Origin: Candidatus Sumerlaea chitinivorans
Lineage (GTDB): Bacteria > Sumerlaeota > Sumerlaeia > Sumerlaeales > Sumerlaeaceae
NCBI GenBank assembly: GCA_003290465.1
Contig: CP030759.1
Span: 124,001 to 188,000 of the forward strand
Length of the DNA stretch: 64,000 nt
Reading direction: 5' to 3'
Shown: piece by piece, positions 27,420 to 39,575 of the stretch
How the letters are laid out: every line of letters starts with the position of its first letter
Numbering within the stretch: position 1 is the stretch's first letter
The notes under the pieces: generated by a model
Told to the model about the DNA's origin: nothing
The model's input: the letters and a program-made list of their open reading frames with translations, nothing else
Databases searched by the model: none
Made by a program: the position numbers and the translations under genes

Positions 27420-27554
27420 TCCGTTAGAGGCCCAAAGGTCGCAGCTTGCATGGGGCGACGGAAAGTTTGGCGCCGTGTGAGCTTAATAAGCTTTTGTGGG
27501 TAGACCTGCACGCACCCACACGCGCTACCCTATCCCCGCTGCAGCGCAAAAAAT

Positions 27555-27594
27555 GGCCGGCGAAAGGCTTGCAAGCCTTTCTGCCGGCCTTTTT
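27555..27594. terminator. Bidirectional Rho-independent terminator
   Basis: ggccggc / gccggcc enclose a second stem gaaaggctt/aagcctttc, with T-run ttttt on the plus side and aaaaaa ahead of it, so it can end both atpA (plus) and the amidase gene (minus). Confidence 0.9.
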
Positions 27595-27668
27595 ACCCCT
27601 CAGCCCCTCCCACCAAAAGGGGGTATTTGATCCGTCAGGACCCAAAGCCTGAGGGGAGTCATTTCAGT

Positions 27669-28742
27669 CTATTGCTTCACAAAGCGAACCGCGTCGGCGA
27701 TCACGTAGTAACCTGTCGTTGTCCAGCAGGAAAGCTGAACGCGTACGGCGGTGCCTTGGTAGAACTGCCACGTGCCGAGCAGGTTCCACTTCCCGCCGTT
27801 TGCCTGTTGGTTGACGTTGACGGTGGTGTTGCCGCCCGTATGTGTAATAATGTAGGGCGCGCTTGGTGCTCGGTTCGTACCGGCTGTCCACCAAGCATAA
27901 ACGGCATACGTGCCATCGCTGGGAAGCGTGACGGTCCATTTCGCCGGGTCACTGACGGCCGCTGTAGCGCGTGCATGATAATTCGTGCCGTAGTAGCCGG
28001 AGGTGGAAGTGCTGGCAAACCATGAGCTCGAAGCGGTGAAATTCGAGCTTGCATTGTCCACGATCACTTCAACACCCACGATGCGCTTGTTGACCTCATT
28101 GCGCGCCTCACCGCCGTAGAAGTTGGTCCCGATGTACTGATACATCAGATCGCCCGGGCATGCTGTGGCGCCTACATCCCGGTGACCACAGATGTACCCT
28201 ACGGTCTTGTTATTGTAGGTGCCAGACCCGTAACCAGTGAAAGGATCTGGAATCTTCCATGCGATGAGGTCGTACAGCGCTTGCCGCTGGGCCGTCGTGG
28301 GTTGCTGGTTGTACGGCGAGTGCATATAGCCCATCACGTTGAATCCAAAGCTGTTGGTGTTGACAGCGTCATGCGCCCCGCGTGGCATCTGGGTGATGGA
28401 CGTGTAACGGCCCTCGAAGCGATTGCCCAACTTATCCACGAGGAAGTGGTAACCAATGTCCGACCAGCCGTTCACATCCATGTGAAGGTTCTGGATCGCA
28501 CGGACGAGAGCGGCGGATTCGCTTTGTGAGTTCGTGTTGTAATCGTTGGGCTGGGCCGTATGGTGGATCACCGCACGGTTCAGTGCACTCATCTGGCTGA
28601 TGGTGCCCGATGGCGCACGCGCGCCCCAGCATGAGCGCGAACAAATGGAAGGTTGGGTCGCCCTTCCTGCTGCAAAGGCCGCGACGGCAAGGCTCATTGC
28701 AACTACGCTGATCATCCCGCGGATGAAGGATCTGTAATTCAT
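27669..28742 (-). CDS. N-acetylmuramoyl-L-alanine amidase (PGRP type) with golvesin-like module
   Basis: 357 residues with a signal peptide (to about AFAAG, residue 25). The amidase_2/PGRP domain (about 40-215) has the zinc ligands in RAVIHHTAQ and in GHRDVGATACPGD, and the strand SDIGYHFLVDKLGNRFEGR. It cuts the amide bond between muramic acid and L-alanine in peptidoglycan. A single C-terminal beta-sandwich module (about 225-357, with WFAS, GYYGTNY and YVIADAVRF) is the same type as the three modules of the deacetylase at 18285. It probably binds wall or surface glycan. ATG start after tgaggggtag. Confidence 0.9.
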   Translation of the reverse strand: MNYRSFIRGMISVVAMSLAVAAFAAGRATQPSICSRSCWGARAPSGTISQMSALNRAVIHHTAQPNDYNTNSQSESAALVRAIQNLHMDVNGWSDIGYHFLVDKLGNRFEGRYTSITQMPRGAHDAVNTNSFGFNVMGYMHSPYNQQPTTAQRQALYDLIAWKIPDPFTGYGSGTYNNKTVGYICGHRDVGATACPGDLMYQYIGTNFYGGEARNEVNKRIVGVEVIVDNASSNFTASSSWFASTSTSGYYGTNYHARATAAVSDPAKWTVTLPSDGTYAVYAWWTAGTNRAPSAPYIITHTGGNTTVNVNQQANGGKWNLLGTWQFYQGTAVRVQLSCWTTTGYYVIADAVRFVKQ

Positions 28743-28772
28743 TGCAACTACCCCTCACATAAGTTGTGATCT

Positions 28773-28797
28773 GTCTCGTCTGCGCCGCAGCCGAGAC
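28773..28797 (-). promoter_or_regulatory. Hairpin in the amidase leader
   Basis: gtctcg/cgagac with inner ctgc/gcag, about 30 bases ahead of the amidase start on the minus strand. No T-run follows. Could influence translation; function unknown. Confidence 0.35.
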
Positions 28798-28890
28798 CGT
28801 TTCCCTTTTTCGCGGAGTGGTTTGCTTCCTCGTTTCGCAGGCGGTAGATGATGAAACGAGTAAAGCATCGGGTCCGCGTCCCGAACTTAA

Positions 28891-29553
28891 TCAGTTCACC
28901 TCCTTCCTTTCAGATGTTGTGCTTGATGAACTCAAAGCCTCTTCCTCGGGTGTTGCCGGTCGCCCCGACTTCACGATCAAGCACGTGACCTCAAACTTGG
29001 GAGATTCTCCCGGTGGCAGAGCCGGGCCGTCCGCTAAATGGGCCGCGCTCCAATAGGATAAACCTTGGGGGAAGACGATGAGCCGACGACCATGCTCGCG
29101 CATCCCAATGAGAGCTTCCTCAAATTCACGTTGGAGGCGACCAATCCCAATGGCTGTACACACCGGTTTGCGATCCACCAGCGTACTGTGGAACAGTTGC
29201 CCATCGTGGAGGAAGGTTTTGATGTGGAAGTAGGCGATGGCGCCCGACGTGACTTCAGCGCCATTGCCGACGACGAGATCGCGCCATCGCACATTCGAGC
29301 GTGTCGTCGTCCACGTCGCCTTTGGATCCTCTGGGAAGGTTTCGTTACGCATGGGGCGCTTGGGTTTAGGCGTGGCCCCAGCAAAGGCCGCTACCTCTTT
29401 TGCGGCTGCGAACGAGGTCTGCTGTTGCGCCACGGCCTTCCCCTCGGGAGAGGAGGTTTCCTGAGTGCAGGCAGCCATGAACACCGGAAGCACGGTACAT
29501 GCCGCGAACCAGCTTACATATTTGCAGCGCAACCAAAGCATAGGCTCATTCAC
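28891..29553 (-). CDS. Divergent FKBP-like lipoprotein
   Basis: 220 residues with an N-terminal hydrophobic stretch and a lipobox-like VFMAAC, so probably lipid-anchored. An FKBP-like domain spans about residues 85-200 (VRWRDLVVGNGAEVTSGAIAYFH, GMREHGRRLIVFP). Several aromatic residues of the FKBP active site are replaced, so isomerase activity is doubtful and a chaperone or binding role is possible. GTG start at 29551-29553, three bases after the upstream stop; an ATG at 29541 is an alternative. The two genes form an operon. Confidence 0.7.
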   Translation of the reverse strand: MNEPMLWLRCKYVSWFAACTVLPVFMAACTQETSSPEGKAVAQQQTSFAAAKEVAAFAGATPKPKRPMRNETFPEDPKATWTTTRSNVRWRDLVVGNGAEVTSGAIAYFHIKTFLHDGQLFHSTLVDRKPVCTAIGIGRLQREFEEALIGMREHGRRLIVFPQGLSYWSAAHLADGPALPPGESPKFEVTCLIVKSGRPATPEEEALSSSSTTSERKEVN

Positions 29554-29556
29554 ATC

Positions 29557-30450
29557 TCACTGTACGTTCCCTCCCTCAGTTGGGGACGCGGATTGCTGGG
29601 CGGTTTCTGTATATTCAACCTGTGGCATAGTTGCGGGGTCCGCAACCTGACCCTCGCCCAACGTGCTGTCTTGGAAAAAGATCCGAAACATAGAGAGCAC
29701 CGGGGATTCTGGTCCCTCCGAAAACAGGCGAACGCGATAGCGGACGTATCCCCATTGGGTGAGGCCCCATGCAAGCGTCGTCCCAATCGTATAACCGTAA
29801 TTGGGGTTTGGGCGACCGTCCGGATAGGTGGGCGAAACTTGGCCGAAGGAATCTTCGTCGATTTCCACCCACTGCCACGGTCCCCAATGGACCCCGTCGG
29901 GACTCACCTGTGCTTCAACAAACATGTCCGTCCCGTCCGGAAGTTTTTCCTTCCACATCGGGGTAATCGCATTGCTGAAGAAGTCGAACATTTGAGGCGG
30001 AGATTCGATAATGCCTGTCCGCGGCTTATTCTCTTCGCCGGGTGCCGGTGGGGGAAGCGTGAAGCCCTCCTCCGTCAGGACCACGTTTTCCAGTTTGAAC
30101 CCTTCCGGTGGGGCATCCAGCCCTCTGAAATCGGCGGTCATGTAAGCGCGGGGCTGATGCTCCGGGTCCACGGACCATGCGGGCGAGCTCGTCGCCGCGT
30201 TCGCTAAGCCGAGAAATTCGCGCTTTACCTCGAATTTTTTGCGCTCTTGCGACGTGATGCGGGTCGAGCCTTCGGTGCCGCGGGTTGTAGCCGTTCTCTT
30301 GGAAGTCCCGCGCGACTCGTCAGTTTGTTCAGAAGCTCTGGCAGACTGGTCCCGAGCCGAGCGCTGACCGAGGAGCACGCGGCCCAGCCACGCTCCCACA
30401 AGCACGATGATTACAGCAATGATCAGATTGCGGGCCGCGTTTTGCTTCAT
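29557..30450 (-). CDS. Membrane-anchored protein of unknown function
   Basis: 297 residues. One transmembrane helix near the start (about 8-26, then Arg/Ser-rich linker) leaves the rest outside the membrane. The C-terminal half contains EAQVSPDGVHWGPWQWVEID and WGYVRYRVRLFSEG, which look like a beta-sandwich as found in cell-surface proteins. No enzymatic motif seen. It is co-transcribed with the FKBP-like lipoprotein (stop and start separated by three bases), so the two may act together in the periplasm or on the surface. Confidence 0.65.
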   Translation of the reverse strand: MKQNAARNLIIAVIIVLVGAWLGRVLLGQRSARDQSARASEQTDESRGTSKRTATTRGTEGSTRITSQERKKFEVKREFLGLANAATSSPAWSVDPEHQPRAYMTADFRGLDAPPEGFKLENVVLTEEGFTLPPPAPGEENKPRTGIIESPPQMFDFFSNAITPMWKEKLPDGTDMFVEAQVSPDGVHWGPWQWVEIDEDSFGQVSPTYPDGRPNPNYGYTIGTTLAWGLTQWGYVRYRVRLFSEGPESPVLSMFRIFFQDSTLGEGQVADPATMPQVEYTETAQQSASPTEGGNVQ

Positions 30451-30596
30451 GAGTCAGGTATGTCCCGGGCGTTGGTAATAATTCTGACCCTACAATCTGC
30501 CGCATTACCGACCGAATACGCAACAAAAAAAGTAGATAGTTTTTTATCAAAATTTGTAACGGTTTAACTTCCCGCAGCTAATTCTGACGCGATCCG

Positions 30597-32651
30597 TCAG
30601 TATTTCGATGGAAGAACAACTGCTGCTACCCCCAACGGGGGAACTCGGAAGCGGATTTCACTTTTGTTCCATATCACGAGAGAGGAGCCGACTGCATGGC
30701 CCTTTGACAGATCTCCAAGGGGTGGCAGCTGGCTCACGCGGCAGATCCCTTCACATTCCTCCTCGCTCACGTTGACTGCGAACAACCCAATTTCCCCGGC
30801 CGGGGCAAGCCATGCGCTGGCAAGCAGCGGCGCTACACGCAGATCGTAGGTGCCGCCGAAGGAGCCAGCGGCCTTGCATTGTAGGGGTGGGGGGTCACAT
30901 TCAACCTCGACCAGCCCAAGCATCCGGCCCTCCGTAAAAAACTGTCGAACCTGCCCGCGCCACTGGCCAAGCGTCCGTAGCATCTCGGCTTCGCGTCGCG
31001 CTTCGGGAGCGAGAATCCTCTGGGGCTCGATCCACCCGAGCTGCGCTCCGAACAAAAAGGCTCGTGCGATCTTCACTCGAAACGCCAAACTTCCTGCTGG
31101 CTCGGAAGGCGGGAAATACTGAAACCCAAATGTAACGGCGCGATCTGAATAAACGAGGGGGAACAACGGAATCGGTGAGCCTTCGTCGGTTGGCGTATTC
31201 ACCACGAGGTGCCCGTCGAATAAATCGAGCCAGCACTCGGCATTTTCCTCGGTCGTTAGAGCGACGTCTCTTGGAAGTACGCTGCGAATCCGCTGAAGCA
31301 TATCGCGGTAGCCACGAACCCAGAAATCCCCACCCCCTCGAGGATGGGGGTGGTTAGCAGCGTAACATGGCACGGCGGGGGCGGCGGCAACCTGATCAAT
31401 GTACACCCCATGCACGCCGAGCTCGCTGACTAAACGTTGGACGACGTCGCATATTTTGCTTTGCCAAGTCTCTGTGGCAGGACACGCCACGTTATTAGGG
31501 ACACGGGAGCCGTACACTTCCGTGTAGCACGTGCCTTCAAACGAGCGGGCTGCGGTTTCTGGGCCGCCGTCTCGCGACCAGCTTTCCGCTTCTGGATCCC
31601 ACAGTCGGCCATTGATGTAAGGCATCACGTGGGTTCCGAGTTCGTGGAGAGTACGCACTGCTTCGCCAAAATCATCGTGCGCCGGGAAATAGTCAGGGTA
31701 ATGCGTGTCGTAGGGAATTTGGTGCCATCGGTACCAATGGCAGGCAGTGGGAAGAGGCGAAAAATAGCGCAAAGCTTTTTTGGTCGATGCCAATATTTCG
31801 GCAGGGCGACCGACTGGGCGCAGCCACAAGTCGTTGTTTAGGAACCAGTCGGGAATTCGTGTGCTGATTGGCTGGGGAGAACCCCACACAGCCGCGTAGC
31901 TAAATTGCGTGCGGTAGTATTCTGCGGCGGCTTCGTAGCCCCCATCGCACAGTGCCGTCACAACGTCGAAAGGCGTTTCGAAAGTCGTTGATCCAAGCGG
32001 CAGGGGATAGCTGACACTTAGTGAGGCGCGTTGCCGACCAGCCCGAACCCGCCAGGTTTTCATCCATCCGCTGGTGTCGTGCGTGGCAACATAGAAGCAA
32101 GAACCGCTGCCATAAAATGCGAGGAACTGCATGGTGGCCGTGCACGATGGGTATTTGCCCTCGTATTCAAACCCGGGCACAAGATCATACTCGAGGCCCC
32201 ACCCAGCCGGCACGGCAACGCGCGAGGTGTGACTGTCGAGCGGAATGGATTCAAAGACCGGGAAATCGACGCTGAGCATTTCCCAGCCATGTGGAACAGA
32301 AGCACGAAGTCGCCATCGAGCCTCTTGTCCCTCCCGGCGCATTCGAATCCAGACACTTACTTCACCCGTGTGCTTCTTGGTGATGGGCAGATGCCACACC
32401 AGCTTAAGAACGAGTTCATCTGGTTCGTCTTCGCGGCTGACCGACACAAGCTGACTGCGCAAGGGAGAGTATTCAGGCGCCGTTCCATCGGGTCCAACCA
32501 AACGCAGGCGCCAAATACCGAGAGTGACGCCAGCTTGGTCGTCGGTCCACGCTCGTCCAGCTCGATCACGGATCGTTACGAGATGCGAAGGGATTTCGGT
32601 GTTAAACGAAATAGAGAAGGCTGCGTTTTCAACAGGCATCTCCCCACCCAT
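30597..32651 (-). CDS. DUF6259-type putative glycoside hydrolase
   Basis: 684 residues without a signal peptide. An N-terminal beta-sandwich (about 1-250) is followed by a TIM-barrel-like region. Strand ends fit a retaining or similar glycosidase: LGVHGVYIDQVAA with a candidate Asp and LTTEENAECWLD with candidate Glu residues. This architecture matches the DUF6259 family found in Planctomycetes and Verrucomicrobia. The substrate is unknown; the lack of a signal suggests it acts on imported oligosaccharides. ATG start with GGAG nine bases upstream. Confidence 0.68.
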   Translation of the reverse strand: MGGEMPVENAAFSISFNTEIPSHLVTIRDRAGRAWTDDQAGVTLGIWRLRLVGPDGTAPEYSPLRSQLVSVSREDEPDELVLKLVWHLPITKKHTGEVSVWIRMRREGQEARWRLRASVPHGWEMLSVDFPVFESIPLDSHTSRVAVPAGWGLEYDLVPGFEYEGKYPSCTATMQFLAFYGSGSCFYVATHDTSGWMKTWRVRAGRQRASLSVSYPLPLGSTTFETPFDVVTALCDGGYEAAAEYYRTQFSYAAVWGSPQPISTRIPDWFLNNDLWLRPVGRPAEILASTKKALRYFSPLPTACHWYRWHQIPYDTHYPDYFPAHDDFGEAVRTLHELGTHVMPYINGRLWDPEAESWSRDGGPETAARSFEGTCYTEVYGSRVPNNVACPATETWQSKICDVVQRLVSELGVHGVYIDQVAAAPAVPCYAANHPHPRGGGDFWVRGYRDMLQRIRSVLPRDVALTTEENAECWLDLFDGHLVVNTPTDEGSPIPLFPLVYSDRAVTFGFQYFPPSEPAGSLAFRVKIARAFLFGAQLGWIEPQRILAPEARREAEMLRTLGQWRGQVRQFFTEGRMLGLVEVECDPPPLQCKAAGSFGGTYDLRVAPLLASAWLAPAGEIGLFAVNVSEEECEGICRVSQLPPLGDLSKGHAVGSSLVIWNKSEIRFRVPPLGVAAVVLPSKY

Positions 32652-32741
32652 ATCTTCTAATCTCCGTCACAGGCTCTTTGTTAATCATCGTAAAACTATC
32701 AAGTTAACATGCAATCAAGCTTACTATGTGATTACTTTGTC

Positions 32742-34334
32742 TCAGACCGAATCCTCCTCTACAGAGCGCGGTTCGGAGGCCTGAGTGCGAAATAGACAGC
32801 TCGAGCAATCTCGGGAATTGTTTCTGCAGCAATCCTGAAAGAGCTGAAGCAGGGCTTGATTCGTCTTTTCCAATCGGAAATTGAGTGTGCCGCGCGGTGT
32901 ATCGCCCAACAATCTCCCTCGCATAAACCGCGTAATGGCGTTCGCTTGCAAAGCAGGAAAATTATCGTGAATCCGCCAGAGCAAAGCCTCGGCGAGCTCG
33001 TCCTTACGCTCGCGGGCATCGCAAAAGAGCACTGGTAGAAGCGCATTAAAAACGATGGAATACGCCTGTTCTTTGCCGATGAGTTCCATGGGGTGTTCCA
33101 TGCGTCTGCCACCGAGAGTGTAGCGGTGTCGCCAATAGCAGGGATTTTCCGGCACAAACAGTGAGACAAGCTGTGCTACAAGGGTGCGAAAATCGCGTGC
33201 GGTGCGCGGCGGATTTGCGAGCCAATTTGCTAAAGAGGCCCGACACAACTGAACAAAGCTCTGTCGCAAGCTCTGCTGCGCAAGAATGTGAGCAACCCCA
33301 GCAATGCGGCGTTGTGGAAAGCTGGCGGGGCGAATACCAGCGTACCAACGCTTGGTTGGCTCGAGACAACGGTCCTGATAAAATCCTCCAAGCCGGCTCC
33401 ACCAGCGGTAAATGGAGTCGAGGTATGCCTGAGTTTCGTCATCCACCGCAGGGCCGCCACATTCCGCAGCGTGCGTGGGTAAGGTCAAGAGCCCTCCCAC
33501 CATCAAGAGCACCGATTCGAGAGCAAGTGGGAGGTCCGCGCTGGGGATATCGAAAACGAAGTCGCGCAATTCCTCGAGGCGCACACGCTTTGCTAAAATG
33601 TAAAAAAGTGTGCGGCTGCTTTTGTGACCCATTGCAGTCATTATGGATTGGTAAAGCACCTGATCGAGCGACTCGACCTGCCGTTGCCTCACCACTCTTG
33701 CGATTTTGTTCTCCATCCGGGTAGCAGCAGCCTCGTCAAAGAACTTGCGAAGCCAAAGGGTATCGAGCTCAGCGAAAACGCCGTGGCACGCCCCTTGGTG
33801 TTCACGCGGGGGAGCCGGCAAATGCTCAGGCGCGAGCGATTGGGTGAGGGTTTCGAGATCGCTGAGGAGCATCGGTTCGAGTTCCAAGCGTTCAATCGTT
33901 GAGCCGTGATGAAGGGTGTCCACGACAAGAGCATCGTCGCGACGAAAGAAAGCATGGAGGATCACACGGTTATACTCGAAATCCCGCCCATGACGATGGC
34001 GGTCCCAGTCAGAGGATTTAACGTGAATTTCAATATCCCCGCGAAGCCGCTGCCCTTCAATTTCCAACTCTGCATCAAGAAAATCCGGACCCCGCTCGAA
34101 GTTCCAGCGGCCGGGTTCGTGAACCTTCAGAGGTTTTCCCGAGCAGGTTTTCAGGTTCTCGCTCTGAAGAAGTTGTTCGTGCCACACTGCTTGTACAAGG
34201 CGCTCATTCGGTAAGCCGCCAAGCTCTGGATCATGCACGAGAAATGTCGCGTGGCGGCTCTCCCCAAACACAGGCGCTACACGCGCGCCCAGCGTGTTTC
34301 GCAGTGGGACATATTCATCACCGCGCCTCGCCAC
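32742..34334 (-). CDS. DUF2851 family protein
   Basis: 530 residues. The N-terminal 200 residues carry the DUF2851 pattern: ERLVQAVWHEQLL, GRWNFERGPDFLDAEL, GDIEIHVKSSDWDRH and YNRVILHAFF. The E-x-H-x-K and D residues recall nuclease-like folds, but no activity has been shown for the family to my knowledge. The C-terminal part is helical and ends in a Cys-containing segment (DCCRNNSRDCSSCLF). GTG start with GGAG six bases upstream. It stands alone. Confidence 0.82.
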   Translation of the reverse strand: MARRGDEYVPLRNTLGARVAPVFGESRHATFLVHDPELGGLPNERLVQAVWHEQLLQSENLKTCSGKPLKVHEPGRWNFERGPDFLDAELEIEGQRLRGDIEIHVKSSDWDRHRHGRDFEYNRVILHAFFRRDDALVVDTLHHGSTIERLELEPMLLSDLETLTQSLAPEHLPAPPREHQGACHGVFAELDTLWLRKFFDEAAATRMENKIARVVRQRQVESLDQVLYQSIMTAMGHKSSRTLFYILAKRVRLEELRDFVFDIPSADLPLALESVLLMVGGLLTLPTHAAECGGPAVDDETQAYLDSIYRWWSRLGGFYQDRCLEPTKRWYAGIRPASFPQRRIAGVAHILAQQSLRQSFVQLCRASLANWLANPPRTARDFRTLVAQLVSLFVPENPCYWRHRYTLGGRRMEHPMELIGKEQAYSIVFNALLPVLFCDARERKDELAEALLWRIHDNFPALQANAITRFMRGRLLGDTPRGTLNFRLEKTNQALLQLFQDCCRNNSRDCSSCLFRTQASEPRSVEEDSV

Positions 34335-34410
34335 GTCATCTCCACCGTTGGCCTATTGCATGCAACCGCACCACGAGGCGAGGAGCTGCGCAAGCTGAAA
34401 ACTAAAGTGA

Positions 34411-35754
34411 TTACTTGGAAGCTTCGTAGGCCTCGCGAAATTCTTTTTGTGTGAACACTCCTTCAAGTCGTTTCAGTTCCCGGCCATCTTTTAGGTCGTA
34501 GAGGATGACGAGCGGTGCCCGATAAAAATTGAAACGGGTATAGAGCGACGGATCTTGTCCCACATCGTAGCGTACCCACAACACGTTGGGGAACTGTTGG
34601 CGAAATTTCTTGGTAAACACCGACTGATCCAATTGCTTGGATTTTGCGTTCTCCGGCGCATGAAAGAAAACCACGAGGCGGCTGTGATGAGCTTTTGCCA
34701 CGTTGCGAGCTTCTTCCATGCTTGAGAACCAACCATCTGGGCGAGGCGTATCCCGTGTGCTGGGCGCGGCTTCGGGTGAGGGCGTGGTGCTTGGCGTTGC
34801 GGACGGTTGTGCCTCGGTAGCGCGGCGGTAGCGCACGATGCGAGGGGCGCGCAGATCGCTTACATACAGCCATTTCCCGTCGTCGCTCATGACGGCATCG
34901 GCGGGCTGAAGCGCACCAAGCTCCCCACTTGCTGCAGGTATCATCCCCAGCGCACCCCCGTCCACAGGATAGATGCCCATTCCACCTCCCGTCGTATTCG
35001 TGAAGAAGATTTCATTGGTGCGTTTGGCGTAATACACTGCACACCCGGCTTTGGGCGCGGACTTTGGGGGAATGACTTCGCGTAATCGGTACGCCCCAAG
35101 ATTCTCCAGCGTACCTCCTTCGAAGACGTAGAGACCATCCCGGTCTGCACCTGCCACCGCTTGCAGCTGTGGAATGTACGCGATATCGCGGATAAAAGCT
35201 TGCTGATCCGCAGAGGGAGTCATGCCAAGGAAATTTCCCTTGGAATCAATGACAAGGAAACGCCCCCACGACACCGCAGCGAGTATGCGCTCGCCGTGAG
35301 CGCAAAGTCCTTGGATGCGCAGCTGTTGCGAGACAAGCTCGCCGTCACGTCCAAACGTCTTATCGCGCTGCAAATTCGGAGTGTATTTGCGGATGCTCGA
35401 AGGGAGTCCGTCCCCCAAGTCGAGAGCGAGATAAATGTTGCCGCTCTTATCCACCGCAATTCCGGAATACCCTCGATTTGCAGGGGCAACGAAACGGTCG
35501 AAGACAGTGACGCTTGGCTGCGACGAACTTGGGCGCGCAATTTTGACCGCCACAACTTCATCAGGCACAGGACGAGGATTAAAGGTCGTGGCGAAGACGC
35601 TGCCCGCAGAATCTGCCGCCAGAAACAGAACCGCAGTATGGGGCAACGCAATTGTGGCTTCCGGCACCCATTTCGTGGCGGCCTCAGCTTGCGGGGCTGC
35701 GCCGGAAAGAGAACCTACCAGCACAGTGGTTAGGAGCAGGTCGTGCAGTTTCAT
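34411..35754 (-). CDS. Exported beta-propeller protein with redox-less thioredoxin-like domain
   Basis: About 447 residues with a signal peptide (to about AEAAT). Residues 30-310 show repeated short beta-blades (GYSGIAVDKSGNIYLAL, KWLYVSDLRAPRIVRYRR), as in NHL/SMP-type propellers. After a Pro/Thr/Ser linker the last 110 residues have a thioredoxin-like fold (RLVVFFHAPENAKSKQLD ... VLWVRYDVGQD), but the CxxC motif is absent (APENAK), so it cannot act as a disulphide oxidoreductase. A binding or sensing role is inferred. ATG start with GAGGTG upstream. Confidence 0.68.
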   Translation of the reverse strand: MKLHDLLLTTVLVGSLSGAAPQAEAATKWVPEATIALPHTAVLFLAADSAGSVFATTFNPRPVPDEVVAVKIARPSSSQPSVTVFDRFVAPANRGYSGIAVDKSGNIYLALDLGDGLPSSIRKYTPNLQRDKTFGRDGELVSQQLRIQGLCAHGERILAAVSWGRFLVIDSKGNFLGMTPSADQQAFIRDIAYIPQLQAVAGADRDGLYVFEGGTLENLGAYRLREVIPPKSAPKAGCAVYYAKRTNEIFFTNTTGGGMGIYPVDGGALGMIPAASGELGALQPADAVMSDDGKWLYVSDLRAPRIVRYRRATEAQPSATPSTTPSPEAAPSTRDTPRPDGWFSSMEEARNVAKAHHSRLVVFFHAPENAKSKQLDQSVFTKKFRQQFPNVLWVRYDVGQDPSLYTRFNFYRAPLVILYDLKDGRELKRLEGVFTQKEFREAYEASK

Positions 35755-35862
35755 GCAACACCTCATGCGGACGCGAAATCGTTCAGCAAGCGCGCACTTT
35801 TCCCCTCACTCTTCGCAAAGCACGCGAATTTGTCCGCAGTTGTGCGCTGAGGAAGCTATAAC

Positions 35863-36285
35863 CCTTCGAATGGATGCACAAAACAAAATTCGACAAAAGG
35901 GCCAGAAAAAACAGACAAAAAATTCAAATTCGAATATCGCAAAGTGCGAAGTGGTAAGAGTCTCTCGCGTCTGGAAAATGCGGTGATGACCGTAGTCTTA
36001 CCGGGGAAAAAAGCCAGACGCGGAAAAAGTGAGAAAATCGTGAATAACGATTTTCGAGCACCGTAAATAGGATTCGCGCCGAGACAAGGAACTGCAATCG
36101 GCGCTCGAAAAATCCCTGCGGAAAAACCGCAGTAAAGTGCCCGCCGGAGTTAGTCCGTGGCACGCGCAAGAAATGCCGAAGGTGCGCGAAAGTAGGACGC
36201 AGCACTCGGTAGGTCGAAAAAGTATCGCGAGCGCGCATCACCCACGCGGGTGGTGTGTGCCAGCGAAAGTGGTTCTTTGACAGTG
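35863..36285 (+). other. Structured leader of the 23S rRNA transcript with boxA-like site
   Basis: About 420 bases before the processing stem, with no gene. Several hairpins lie in tandem: gcgtctgg/ccagacgc (35967-35974 and 36014-36021), gaaaatcgt/acgattttc (36033-36041 and 36047-36055), gcgccga/tcggcgc (36076-36082 and 36098-36104) and ctgcgg/ccgcag (36116-36121 and 36127-36132). ggttctttgaca at 36271-36282 resembles rRNA boxA antitermination sites. A -10-like TATAAC lies at 35857-35862 but without a good -35. Confidence 0.55.
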
Positions 36286-36346
36286 TGATATGGAAGACGG
36301 ACAGCACAAGGTCTGATTTATCAAGACGCCACGAGAGTTGGAATCT
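36286..36346 (+). other. 5' arm of the pre-23S processing stem
   Basis: tgatatggaagacggac, atcaagacg and acgagagttgga in this arm are complementary, in order, to segments of the 3' arm at 39327-39392 on the other side of the 23S gene. The pair forms a long stalk as cut by RNase III. Confidence 0.85.
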
Positions 36347-39326
<2,980 letters not shown>

Positions 39327-39392
39327 ATTTCCAACTCTCGTGTGTCGTCTTGATGGATCAGGCGACTTCGCGCCGTCCGTCCTTCCATATCA
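39327..39392 (+). other. 3' arm of the pre-23S processing stem
   Basis: tccaactctcgt, cgtcttgat and gtccgtccttccatatca complement the arm at 36286-36346. It ends about 40 bases before the 5S gene. Confidence 0.85.
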
Positions 39393-39434
39393 AAAGTTTC
39401 GCAGTGCTTAAGTGTGCGCACTGCAGAATCATTT

Positions 39435-39552
39435 TCCCGGTGACTATAGCGAGGGGGAAACGCCCGTTCCCATTCCGAACACGGAAGCTAAGCCCCTCAG
39501 CGGCGATGGTACTATGCGGGCGACTGCATGGGAGAGTAGCACGTCGCCGGGA
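39435..39552 (+). rRNA. 5S ribosomal RNA
   Basis: 118 bases. The ends tcccggtgac and gtcgccggga pair as helix I. The internal cccattccgaacacggaag and gatggtactatgcggg segments are typical for 5S RNA. A T-rich stretch (tttttctttttgg) follows immediately and may end transcription partly; the next gene starts 24 bases downstream. Confidence 0.96.
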
Positions 39553-39575
39553 TTTTTCTTTTTGGAGTCCTGACC

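Noticed and set aside
27420-27668. Possible remnant of atpG after atpA
   Set aside because: The stretch holds hairpins and a terminator only; no gamma-subunit sequence in any frame.
29065-30207. A 380-residue frame on the plus strand
   Set aside because: Antisense to the FKBP-like and anchored-protein genes, which have signal sequences and domain content.
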